This document shows, one piece after another, positions 12,574 to 24,500 of a stretch of 64,000 nucleotides of DNA. The number at the start of each line of letters is the position of its first letter. Position 1 is the first letter of the stretch. A program made the translations under genes and the position numbers. Under the pieces are notes generated by a model. The model did not search any database. It saw nothing but the letters and a program-made list of their open reading frames with translations, and was not told where the DNA came from. This DNA comes from Nemopilema nomurai (taxonomy: Eukaryota; Cnidaria; Scyphozoa; Rhizostomeae; Rhizostomatidae), in assembly GCA_003864495.1 (NCBI GenBank), contig ML133455.1:1240001-1304000 (forward strand), given 5' to 3'.

Positions 12574-12999
12574 CACTGATTTGAGTATGGAAAATAATCA
12601 GATAAATAGAGTTACGTAGCTTTCATTTCATTTTGGTTGCTTTTTTGTCAGTTCGAATACTTTACCTGGAAACAAAAATCTTAAAGTGATGATGGAGTAA
12701 AGAATTAAGTCAAGCAATCATTTACAATTTATCTGATTTTTTTTAAAATGAAGTAACTTCTGTAGTTCAGTATATCCGCATTGAATTGCAATGAGGCTTT
12801 TCATTCGAATTATGCTAGTAGAAATGTTTAGTATCTTTCGACGTTAAAAGGCAGTGAAAAATTTCAGGAATATTTTTGTAACATTTTTTTCTGCTTCTTA
12901 ATATAAAAGTAGAAGTCAGGTAATAAAGGAGTAAAATTTCCATTGTGCCCTTTTTGTGTCTTGGACCCCTGCCCTCTGAAATTCCTGGTTGCGCGCCTG

Positions 13000-15900
13000 G
13001 AATAGCCAGGGCATTTCTTGTCGGATCATTTTGACGGTTCACATTCATTCTTGTACTCACGCAAGAGTAGTTTCCACCAAAACTAAGGCCTACCTTAGGA
13101 GACAGAAGAGGGGCAAATTCAGTTCCTGTGACTTGCTAGAACATGTTTGCCAGAGAACGCGCTGGGTCCTTTCGCAACCTGGCGCGGTATGAAATATAGT
13201 CCCAGGATGCATTGCGCACAGGACGCTGTTTATATCGAGCAGAACTGACTTTCCTAAAGGACGGGACGAGATAGCGCCATTGAGTATCCGATGTCTTGCT
13301 TGTGCAGCTGGGCGTTTCGCATATAAACGCAATGAAGAAGGCTGGCCCTCATGAGGCCTGGAATATCCTTTGCGCAGGCGTAGTTATAAGGTTGCAGTGT
13401 CCATGTCGATACAGAAGCGAAAAGATTTCAATAATAATATAATATTGTAATATTATATTAAATGATATTGTAATATGAAAAAATAATATTGTCAATAAGC
13501 TGATAGCATGCCTGGAAGGGGAATGGGATAGAACCAAGGTGCCAATAATTTCATTCAGCATTCTTGTCAGAGAGAATAAAGGGCAATAGCATATGCATTT
13601 GAGTATGATGAAGGCTTTTCACTTGCACTTATAAAACTTTGGTGAAAGTTGCTGCAGCAGAAATTAGCAAGAAAAAAGGATAAGTGGGAGAAATGTCGTT
13701 TTTAGAAGAAAAAGGCAGAGAAAGCCTGAGCACAACTTCGTAGCTCCCCCCTTTTGCCAAAGCACGTGACATGAGGGCTAGCCCACCTCGAATAAACGCA
13801 ATTTAGTTTTTTTAATTAGAAAGGCTAGCTTCCTCCTACATAAACAATGTCTCAGTGGGGGCGTGACCATTGTTTAGTGAATGCATGATTCAGCTAAAAC
13901 CCTTGCGCTATTTCTATCTTTAAGCATGGTGTTTTCAAAATACTGAAAGCCAACGTCAATGGAATCAGTTTGTGACACAAAATGTTGTTGGAATTCGACA
14001 GCCACCACAATTTTAAATGCTGCAAACAAACTCGATTTTCTCACACACTATCAATAGGATGTGGTCGCTCGGAGCCAGGCCTAATTACTCGTAATTCTAA
14101 AATGATGTGAATTTGTAAATAGAATCGAAATGAAACCTAGCAACGGTTAGACTATAAACGACAGACATAGAGATGACAAATATGATTAGGGAACAAATGG
14201 GAAGTGGGAGTTTGCATTGGTCACAGTCGAGAAATGGAAGGGAAAGAGGTTAATGAGATTGGAAAACGCCCACTGGAAAAAGCTAAACCTTAGAAACAGA
14301 CGCTGGGATACTTCTAACATGTATACAAACTCATTGAAAGGTTTCACGAAATCAGAGGCCTGACTTATTGAAAGGTTTCAAGCATAGGCAATCTAAAATC
14401 TGATTCAAAAACTATAAATATAATGAGATAGTGCAGTCTCTTTCTTGCAGTGAAAACCACAACATATTCAAATATTGAACCAGTTTGGGTACATTTCGTT
14501 AGGAAAGGGATGGATTAAGAAGACAACAGAATTATTCAAGGGTTTTTTTTATTGTGCATCACAATGCTTTTGTTTACTGCTTGTCTTTTTCAAGAATAAG
14601 AAGATTATCAAAACAAACAAACAGAGTTCGAAATGTAAACAACCCATAAAGGTGCGTGCAGATATAAATTTTTCGGCCAAAAGAAGAGGTTTGCTGGTAT
14701 AGAATCTATAATAGGCACGATGATTTAGCCGGATCAAAATCAAGACAACTTTATGGGCGTTGTTCTTGAGTAAGATCGAACTCGCGTTTGCATACACTTG
14801 GATATCGAGGTCCATAAACTGGCAAGAGGATTGCCTGGGTACACAACCCAACTTCCGCATGTACATTTCTGTAAACTGCATCAATTGAGTGCCTAAACCC
14901 TATAGGTTGAAATTCCACGGTAACTTGTAGTTTTCTTGCATTGCAAGTCTAATTTGCATTACACAGCAAATCTCATTTAGAGTATCGTTGAGGGGGGAGG
15001 GGGTATAGTAGACTGAGAGATCCGTCTCTCGGGCAATGGTTCGGCACTGCTAGAATTAATGAAGATGTTGGCAGGCCGATAAAAATCGATAAAAAAGCAG
15101 CTTTCTGAACAGAACTCTTAAATGTTAAGAAATGTTCGATCCGCAAAGAGTCACAGGTAAACTTACTTACTCCTTGAAACGACAACTCAGACACCTGATA
15201 AAGTTTCTTCAATCTGGTATAAGTTCAAAATCAACAGGTTATTATGGACATATTCCCATCCAGATATTAGAACAGCGCTGCAAAAACAAGGGTAAAACGA
15301 ACCTTTTCGCGATGCATGAAAATTTCTGCACCCTCCCTACAAAGAGCCTAATTACGCGATCGAATGGCGAAATCCTTCAATCATTGTAAACAAACTTGCA
15401 CCTTGAATCTAATCACGACTGAAGGCCATTGAAAATTCAAGCAACTCACCTCGAAAGACGTGCAGGCCGGGATCCGCAATACTGCTCTGCTAGAATGCTG
15501 CTCTTCAAAATATCCAAGTACGTAGAGGTATGGGGCAGCGTTCTGCCAAAACAACAGTCCCTGAAGTATACGTGGATACGTCACAGTTTATTCGATATTT
15601 TTGCCAGTCGGCCAACTGACGTCCCTTCCAGTACTGCAGTGTAAAAATGGTCGCTAGAGAATATTGAAAACAATCGCTTCACAATTGATGGATTTAGCGA
15701 GCCACATTTCTATGGAGGTGTGTTTTGCCAATAATTGAGAAGATTGCCATTGGATACACGGACAAGAATGTCAACCATTTGCCTTCAAAGCGCTTTGACA
15801 TCATCTACGGAGCGCGTCACGCATGGTGGGGTCTCATGAGAAAAGTTGACGCGTTATTTACTGAGAGCTGTGAAAAGTCGCGAAGGCCGGCAAATTGCGA

Positions 15901-18079
15901 AGACAGTGTGATACAGTGAGGCTAGAAAAAGGAACTATACAATTATCGTTGCCCTGGCTATGCTCTTGTCAACTGGCTGTCTATTTTGCCAGCTTTTGGT
16001 TATTTTTCGAAGTTTGCATACTCCAAGGAGTGTCGGACGAAAAAGTACATTAAGTGTGCGAAAATCAAGGCCCCGCTTTTTCTTGCCACTAATTAAGCTT
16101 TGCACAACGAATAATTTGTTCACCTTGCTAGAGTTTGGATCTTGGTAAAGTTGACCATCGATGTTGTCCAATTTAACATAGTCTGCATTCACAGTTTGCA
16201 ATTAGGCATGAATTTTGCTGCTAGTCAAAAAAGCAGTCATACCTAAGGTCTCGTACACAGGGGTGCCTATGCTTGGGGGCAGAGGGGGACAAGCAGAGCC
16301 CTCGGAGAGAGGACTTTCTGCAGCTAACCAATACTTCTGTCGGCTTCGTAGATGCTTTCTCGAAATCCTCTGGTTATCACATTAATTTATTTACGGAAGA
16401 ATTGAAAAACCAAAAGATATTAATGTTTTTTGGGGATGTTGTTGCCCACACATATTTACATAAGGGCCTGTTGGGAGTGTTTCATATCAAAGGAAAAGAA
16501 AGGCTAAAACTTGTTGAGGAGGTAAATTCTTGCAAAAGCAGATTATTAATTGCCGCAGCAAAATTCTAGCAGAGGAAAAATTAACCATTCAATAGAAGTC
16601 TATCGTGGGGGACAGCTCCTCCACCTCCTTCTGGCTGCATTCAACAGACTACGCATGCCACAGCCAATGTTTGTTAAACTATTATCTTACTTCGAATCCT
16701 ATCAAGTAGTCTGTTCTCACACACATGTCAAAAACACGGTTCAACGATACCCAGCGCCAATTAAATGACCTTTTAAAAATTGATATCAGGGATTCAGTTG
16801 CAAAGAGTCATTTTGATTGGTAGGGTAGCCTTGGCTCACTAGCGATCACTTGCTCCGAGCCTTAAGATTTGGCAAGATCCCTTAGAAACAGACATCTAGA
16901 TAGTCTGTATAAAACAGTTGCCCAAGATTGCCACTGTTTAGAACATGCATAAGAGCTGTATGCAAAGAAGAACTTGCAAGCTTTGTCATTACAAAGGTTG
17001 TTTCAAATACAGAGCTCAGACAGCTTTGGTCTTTAACCAGAGAAGAAACAAAACTGTCAAGAATGATCTGTTTGCAATATTTCCCGACACATGCGAGGAA
17101 GTGTAGTGATTCAAAACAGGGATTAGGCCTTGTCTTCACACGGAATTCAAAAGGTCGACCAGTTTCCCCGATTCCCCCTATGAAAACAGAAATCAAAAAT
17201 ATATATCTCATCGTAACCTGTTTCAGTCCTTTTTGAAAGGGTAAACATCTTATGTCGGGGTTAACGAGCCCCCTTATATCAGGTTCCCTCCTTCGCATAA
17301 TCTACAAAAACATAACACCGCATCTTCACGGTGCATCATCCCCACCCCTACTTGAAGCTGCCCAATCCACATACAACGAAGCAATGGTAAGCGGACTCAA
17401 CCAAGCTTCGTAGCAGGACTAACTCCCATTTCCAACGACTTTCAAGCAAAGGCAATCAGCTTTTCGGATCAAATTCTTAATAAAAACGAGCGATGACATT
17501 GTCTGTTTATAAACAAACACTCAATGGGAGTTCCATTGGTGGTCCCTGTCATTCTTAAAAAAAGCCTTATTGCCTATAACGATAAACAGTGTGACGCTAC
17601 GGAAAATTGTCTGCAAATAAAAATAAAGATTCATAGAATGGATCTTTCCGTTGACATCCATCGTAAAACGCGTTTCAAAACAAACTCCGTGCTGGGTAGG
17701 TTATAACCTCTCGCCGTGCTTGACAATCTCCTCCACAACATTAATTTACTTCCGAGGAGTTCAGACTACATAGGATTAGCGTACGAAATAAGGTAGGAAA
17801 AGGGATTAACTTCAAACAAGCCGATTTACGATGTTGGTGATTTGTCTGGAGATAAACACCCATTCAAAGACCTAATTCGCCTGGTATGTAATAAAATTTT
17901 GGTTTTTCCAGGAACACATATGCTGACCTAACGTTCTACAGAACACAGTGTTGGTCATACAATTTGACTTAGGTCAGAACCTACCTGCTGCTGAAGCCAT
18001 TTTCTCTCCTTTCCTAGAGTCTATTAGTCATCAGACATTACTGTGAAAATACTTCAACATATGATAAAAATCCTCACCT
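13000..18079. other. Gene-poor 5-kb stretch
   Basis: No ORF here shows a family signature, coding-like composition with phase-matched splice sites, or terminal repeats that I can pair. An AT palindrome lies at 13435-13460. G-rich, C-rich and AT-rich patches (for example 16260-16300 and 17260-17400) may be worn transposon pieces, but I cannot assign them. Confidence 0.4.
13435..13460. repeat. AT-rich perfect palindrome
   Basis: Two 12-base arms (13435-13446 and 13449-13460) are exact reverse complements around a 2-base centre, inside a run of A and T. It could extrude as a small hairpin. It may simply be an expanded AT microsatellite; no gene is nearby. Confidence 0.6.
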
Positions 18080-20015
18080 TTACACCTTCTTAGAATCAAC
18101 ACCAAATGCCTTGAACTCTTTGTCAACTTCATTCCATGTTTCACAATCAATGACTTTGAATTCACCAAGCCTTTGAATGAAGTTCAGACTTGATTCTTTG
18201 ATTAAAATCAAACAATGTCAATAGCTTTAAGCCAGGAATAGGATTCAGCCAGAGTTACCTTCTTATAAGACACCACCTCTCCTACGGGGCTCAAGCAAAT
18301 CTATGCAAATGTCAAACATCTATTGTACAATGTACAATGATTTATTTTCTAATTACATAATGACTAACTTATCTTTTAATGATAGCCAGAACTGGCAGAC
18401 ATTCTGCCACATGGGTGAGTGAATAAAGCCACAAAAAGATAGGAACTATGAAAAATGGGAGACCACTTTACTGGCTGTCAGACAACCTTTCAAAAGGTTA
18501 TCACAAGAATTTTATTCATATACGAAATTTTGCATAAAGGCTTTTTCAAAAAATAAACAAATAATTGTTTGCATTTCTTTTCTTTCAATCAAGGGTCACC
18601 TTAATTTTAATAACTAGGCCACATCTTTACAACTTTCAAAATTAGTTTCAAACAAAAATGTACTGTCTTATCTAATCCTTTGGTCACACACATCAAAGCC
18701 TGATAGTATATATTTATTTTCATGTTTTATGTTCAATGTCATATAAAAGTGCATAACTCTTATAAAATATTTTCAAAACATTGATATTAATGGATAGAGA
18801 AGTTTGAAAAGATGGCTGCAACAACACAGGAAATGTCCAGGAAAAACAATTCATAAACTACCATAAACAGCTAACCAAATAGCTTTACAAAATTTAATGT
18901 TGTTTAACTAAAAAATCCAAAACAAATTTTAAAAATCAAAATAACTAGCACAGCTCAGAAAGAAAAGGAAAAGAACTAATAAACATGACTAATTAAAGTA
19001 AAAAAGGCAAGAAGAATGTAGGTAATAAGTGCATTAAATGCAGAAGAGCCCTAACACACAATCTAAAATTGGAATGGTTGATGCTTAAAATTCTACATCA
19101 CAAAATTATCAAAAACCTGCTTTTTAAACATATGTGCCCCCTTAGCCACTATATATCTATCAAATATAGATATATATCTTTATTTAGGTCTATTAAATAT
19201 ACCATTGAATATATATATATATTAATACTAATAACAAGCGTGGTCAAGTTACGCATGAAAACTGTAACTTACTGTTTCTTTGGCAGTGAACAATCAGATT
19301 CAAGCAAAATGCTCAACATTCTCTCTTTGCACGGCCTCCCATTAGCATCTACATCAACATTTTGGGACCGGTGTAGCTTTATATATTCCTTAATGCTGTC
19401 ACGCTGGCCACAGACAATAATCCAAATCGACTTCTTAAAGAAAAGCAATCTACCAGCAAGGCCAAATTCACTCATCCAGTGCGTAATCGTCTTTGTATAC
19501 TTCTGCCTAGCTCGCATATGGTCAAGTTTCAAAACTACGCACTTCTCGCATGTTTCATCGCAAGCTGCTGGTGGGTTCTGATCTCCTGAGTCAAAATTAC
19601 CCTTAGCCATAAACCGTTCTGCGTTTTCTTTTATCCACTGGACAATTTCTAAAATCATTGGCTCCCCGCGATTTCTCAAAAATTGATTGATGTATTGTAA
19701 CAGCTCTACTTTCATATTATCAATTTCACACCTCGTCATATCTGTGCTTGTAACTGAGATACCTTCGAGCTCATTTGGATAGTTGCAATCAAGGCAAACT
19801 GAAAGAACCAGGCAAATTTTACCACCTCCTTTTCTCGTCATTGGCCTAGCAGCACTAGCACTTTCAACATCCACATCTACTTTTATTGAAAAGCTGATAC
19901 TATAAGGATTAGCCTCATTTACACAAGTCAGGTCGGAAAAGATGGAAAACTCTCCATCTTGGCAAAATATGGCACGCAGTGTATCTATTTCCTCCAAAAT
20001 AACTCCCAATGCCAT
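18080..20015 (-). CDS. RWDD3: RWD domain-containing protein 3 (RSUME), two coding exons
   Basis: Exon 1 runs 20015 to 19273 (ATG at 20015; donor GTAAGT immediately after 'LPKK'), exon 2 from 18170 (or 18188, a second possible in-frame acceptor) to the stop at 18080-18082, giving 277 or 283 aa against 267 in human. The N-terminal 115 residues are an RWD domain ('EIDTLRAIFCQDGEF', 'NYPNELEGISVTS'). The C-terminal half matches RWDD3 closely: 'LDHMRARQKYTKTITHW', 'GLAGRLLFF', 'IKEYIKLHRSQNVDVDANG', 'CKERMLSILLES'. The short second exon ('EFKVIDCETWNEVDKEF') aligns with the human C-terminus. In vertebrates RWDD3 binds the SUMO E2 enzyme UBC9 and promotes SUMO conjugation, including of HIF1A and I-kappa-B; that role here is inferred from homology. 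It sits alone between transposon-rich DNA and HYI, with AT microsatellite sequence (about 19150-19220) inside its intron. Confidence 0.93.
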
Positions 20016-21448
20016 CCTATTGCAGTTCTGTTAAACTTATTCCTCCTTCCCGCCAACTACGCAGACGAGTGCAAGTGTAAACGAGGCTGCTGCATTTTCA
20101 GAAATGTCACCGTTTTAAGGCAAAAGTCTCTTCATTGATGGAGATTAACGTGGAAAATGAAAGTCCTGTCTAGTATTTGTCAAGAATGTTTTACTTGTTC
20201 TAAGCGGAGACGGGCCATTTCATAATGGACTGGTTACGCTGGCAGTGCGAATCTTAAACGCAATGTGTTAACATCCTCAAAAACGGAGTACCATCATTAA
20301 TCAACAAGATCCTACATTTTCGACAAAATGGCAGTTTGTATTTTTTCTTCTTTTCGTACCACTTATTAGAAGCTAGCGATTTTAAATGAAAAATAATACT
20401 GCCGAGAAAACCAAGACAATACAATGTGATTGCTCTACTTCGTGTTTCGCGCAATCAAGAACGGCCTTAGGTTCAAAAACTGATTGTGGGTAAGCATTAC
20501 TAACAAAATAAGACAACCGGCCACCTCAGTTTTCATCATTCAAAACGAGATCCTACTTAAAATTATTAACGTCCATAGAATCCGATTACAAGATCAAATT
20601 CGCGGAAACTGCAAACAACGTCATCGCAAGTCAAATCCAGTCAGTGCTATAATCATTCTGAATCAAGATTCTCAAAGCTTCAGTATCCATAGAATGTTTT
20701 CGACATTAAGCTTAAATATATAATCAAATAATTCTTCATTGTACTTAACAAAAAATTTTCTGACGTATGGCAAAACTTGATGTGACGGCCGTAGCCTAGC
20801 AACATCCTAGCCAAACCTTCATAAAATGTTCTGGCAAAGACGCTTCATTGTTAAATTGCGTTTTTATTAGTGCATGCTTGGTTCACCTAGGGCTGACCTA
20901 GGCAAAGGGCAAGGATTCGACGGTATCCAAGAAATTATTGAATTAGTCAATAAGGTTTCAGTAAAAAAAATAGACAAGTAAAACGCAGCTTAAACTTTTG
21001 ATTACAGGCTGATGTCAATGATAAATGAATGTGGTTTCATTTTTACGCATCACGTCCAGTAGACACGAAAAACCTTCTCAAAACGTCTCTGAGTCAAGGA
21101 GCATATTTTTTTTAAGGTCATCATCGACAAAAGATGTCAAAATGTAGAAGTTTAATAGAGCATTTCTTGGCATAAGGCAACTTCAACATGTTTTGAGAAC
21201 CCTTATATCTTGAAACACGTGGCCAGTCAAAGGCCAATTAAACAAAATTTATCTAGTGTGCCGCGACATACAAAGCAAGTTGTACGGCTTCCTTTGCCTC
21301 GTTTTCATTCTATCTGTCATGGAATGAGGCTGAACAATCAATAAAAAACCTTGACAAAAGTACAGAGATACTATCTAACAATTTCTCTTTAATTTTCACT
21401 GAAAACTCAGCGTTTTACTTAAAAATCACGAAACATACATGCAGTCAA
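20016..21448. other. Intergenic stretch between RWDD3 and HYI
   Basis: RWDD3 starts and HYI ends here, both on the minus strand. It should hold the RWDD3 promoter and the HYI 3' flank. I see no further coding exon. Confidence 0.5.
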
Positions 21449-21454
21449 TTTATT
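21449..21454 (-). promoter_or_regulatory. Probable polyadenylation signal of HYI
   Basis: AATAAA on the minus strand, about 100 bases downstream of the HYI stop codon at 21553-21555. Position and strand fit a 3'-end signal; in AT-rich DNA a chance match is possible. Confidence 0.55.
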
Positions 21455-21552
21455 CATTGGATCTTAGGCTTCCAAAGCGCGACAGTTTTATGGTGGTACC
21501 TATCACCCAAAAATTTAGGCCAATTAGCAGCAAATTCAATGGAGTCACTTCA

Positions 21553-24500
21553 TTATTTGATCACTCGCAGCTCCATATCATCATCTCTTTGCAAGTAGGG
21601 CTCAATCCAGCCAAAGCCTTTGGAATCTAGAAAATGAAACATCTTGTCAAAATGTCTAAAGACCTTTGCAAATAAACAAGACCTTTGCAAATAACCTAGA
21701 AAGCCTTTCTGAATTGATTTCTGAGAAGAATACTATTACAAGCAACGCCATGGTCTCACAGCGCTGTAACAAAATCCATTGTGGCCGAAAATTACCTTTA
21801 GGGACATATTCGCATCCAATCCACCCGGAGTACCCAATTCTCAGGAGATGATTAAACACAAACGTGTAGTTAATTTCACCATTACTGTCCGGTTCATTTC
21901 GGTCAGGCACCTGGCTGATCTGAATATGACCTAGAACGGTTAATTATCAGCGTCAATTATAAGGCATTACATCTACTGAGCATTTGATCTAGATAACAAT
22001 TTGGTGGGGTTGATCTGAGAAGCTACAAGCAAAAAAGTTTGATGCAAACAGTATCGAATATCAATCATTAATCAGGTGGAATTAGATTCTTGAACTGTGT
22101 CTAAAAAAATAGTTCAAACATTTAAAGGAATATAAAAAAGAACCTGGATTGCCAAGTTGGCTGCGTGTTTGATTAGGAAGAGGCAATAACTGCGCTTGTT
22201 TTTATATCTGGAAAGCAAAACTCCTTTCTTGCCACGCTATTTTCAACCATAAGCTAAATGCCTTACCGGTCTTTGCTTATAATAAATAACTCAGTTTGGT
22301 GCACGACTAACAATCTATTCGATTTATCACCTATTTGGACCATAGCTGTTTGCAGTTAGAAGTGACTGAAAATATTCCCGTGTCCTATCACCGAGGTTAT
22401 ATTTATTTGTAATTTATATTGCTATATGGTTGAGTGGAAAAGATGCGAAATTAAATTACTTTACATCTAGCACACAACCTAGTGCATAAGGCTTTCATTT
22501 TGAACCTGTGAGGGAATTGAAAAAGGATTGCACATTTCAAGTCTAAATACAATGAAGCAGCTAAGTATGTGGAAATCGTCAAAGAAAGCATACTTCATTT
22601 TCACACATGGTGTCATATTTTGGTAAGCATAAGCCTGACAAAATAACTTATATATAAAAATAAAACCAGCATGTTAGAGATAATTTTCAAAAGCCACAAA
22701 GTTGATGGAATAAAATAGAGAAACCTACCTATGTATGGTAGATAGTTTGAAAGTGTGTTTGTGATGTCTCCATGCGTTCGCTGGTGGTGGTACAAGTCCT
22801 AAAAATCAGTAAGTCTCGTTTCTTAACAAAATTCGCTTTGTAAATCAAAATCATACGTCAAGAGGAACGAGTTGGCTTGATAAAAAGCTAGCAATCAGCA
22901 AGGTTTTTAAATATAAATTACTTCAATATGAAACCAAGAGTTCTTAAAATAAAATTAAAACTTTATTTATAACTAAATGAGATTCATCCTGTGTCCTCAT
23001 GTCTCAACAACTGACTAAAATTGTGTCGCTTCCTCTTTTATATGATATCATCATATTTTGTGAAGAAAACTGGACTTTGTCATGCACAATTGCTGCCTTA
23101 ATAATGGACCTTGGTATGTACGGGAACGTTGAATGGATCATTCTACTCACATGCTAATTGGGGTTACCCTTGGAAATAGCTAAAAGCAATGAGGGCATGT
23201 TAGAAAGCCGTTCTTACAATAGGCCTATAGAAGATATGTCGTCTTTGTCGATTTCTCTTTGACTAGAAAGATCATGATATAACTGGAATCAGGGCACTTA
23301 ATGTTGCAATCTTAAAAACAATTCGAAGTCTTAGAACTTATATCTGAATATTTGTCACTCATCAAAATTACGTTCACAATATTTGACATGTGACGAATTC
23401 ATAGCATCCACTGCTATGTCTTCAATATTTTTCATTCATGAGATAAATAATTTAAGTGTACGGATGTAAACGAATTTTAGGTTACAACAAAACCTAACAA
23501 GAAGAAATTACCTACCAGCAAAAGCTTTACATTGTCACAATTCAGTTCTTTAATAATTTCGATAGCTACAAACAAATTCGAGATGGATCCAGTTTAGATG
23601 TGAAATTTTCATGAGAAACATTACATGAGAAATAATTCCGATTTGAAAAAATCAATAGTAGCTTATGTTGGTACAAATCATGAGGGCATTACAATGTTAA
23701 AGCCTAAAACCTCTAGTACGTTGTTGTTTGAATGTAGAGTACCTAAATACAGGCAGAACCAAAGCCATGTACATAGCCAAAAGCGTCTTCTGGCAATCGC
23801 GACATAAATTAAATCTCTAGAAATGCTATGTATCTCTTCAGATCTCCCGTAGCTAGGCTAAAATTTTCTGACTAATCAATTCTGACGTGTACCCTTTCTT
23901 GATAAAGCTTATGAAGGGTCATTGATAATAATGTATTTAATGTAAGTGGTCGTTAAATCTTAAATATTTGGGAAGATACCCACAAACATCACCTTACAAT
24001 GCAAAAGGTTTCATTACATGTAGCCACAGCAATGCCTCGGACATAGATATAAAATGATTTATAAACAAATTCAAGAACATGTTCTAGCAATGCAGAGAAA
24101 GAGCTCAATGCTGTTACCTTGGTCTGTCTGGTTGAGGAAATAATTGGGAATATTTGAAATTGGCTCTAACAGTATTGTTATATTATCCTGAAATAAGAAA
24201 AAAGATGTCATTTGGACGAGATCAATTAAATTTTATCCCAAGTGTACTAAAGAGACATTTTGCGAATTATAACATTGAAAGGTTTATTGTTTACTAGCTT
24301 GAAAGAATGTAAATAATTTGTTTCAGTTAGGACATAAGAACTGGCCTAAACGATAGAATTTTATTACAATTACAGAACTTTGAGGCCCTCAAATTATATA
24401 CCTCAGTTTTAGGCCTTCAGTTAAAACATATCAATTCTAGACCCTCGATTTCAACACCTCGAAAGCATCGATATCATTTTGAAAAAGACTCATAATTTTA

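Larger units (their letters stand above)
9505..12999 (+). mobile_element. hAT-family transposon (ZMYM1-like), about 3.5 kb, decayed
   Basis: The ends are inverted repeats: 'CAGGCGCGCAAC' starting at 9505 and its complement 'GTTGCGCGCCTG' ending at 12999. A 6-base sequence GGAATA lies on both sides (9499-9504 and 12999-13004) and looks like the remains of a target-site duplication, although hAT elements normally leave 8 bp. Inside, three plus-strand ORFs together cover a hAT transposase of the TTF-zinc-finger/DUF4371 type. Poly-G (9521-9531) and AT-rich non-coding sequence fill the ends. The broken reading frame makes it non-autonomous. Confidence 0.85.

Noticed and set aside
15725..16569. Plus ORFs of 64 and 98 codons as exons of an unseen gene or worn retroelement
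   Set aside because: No conserved motif, no terminal repeats, and no consistent splice phases; cannot be told from chance.
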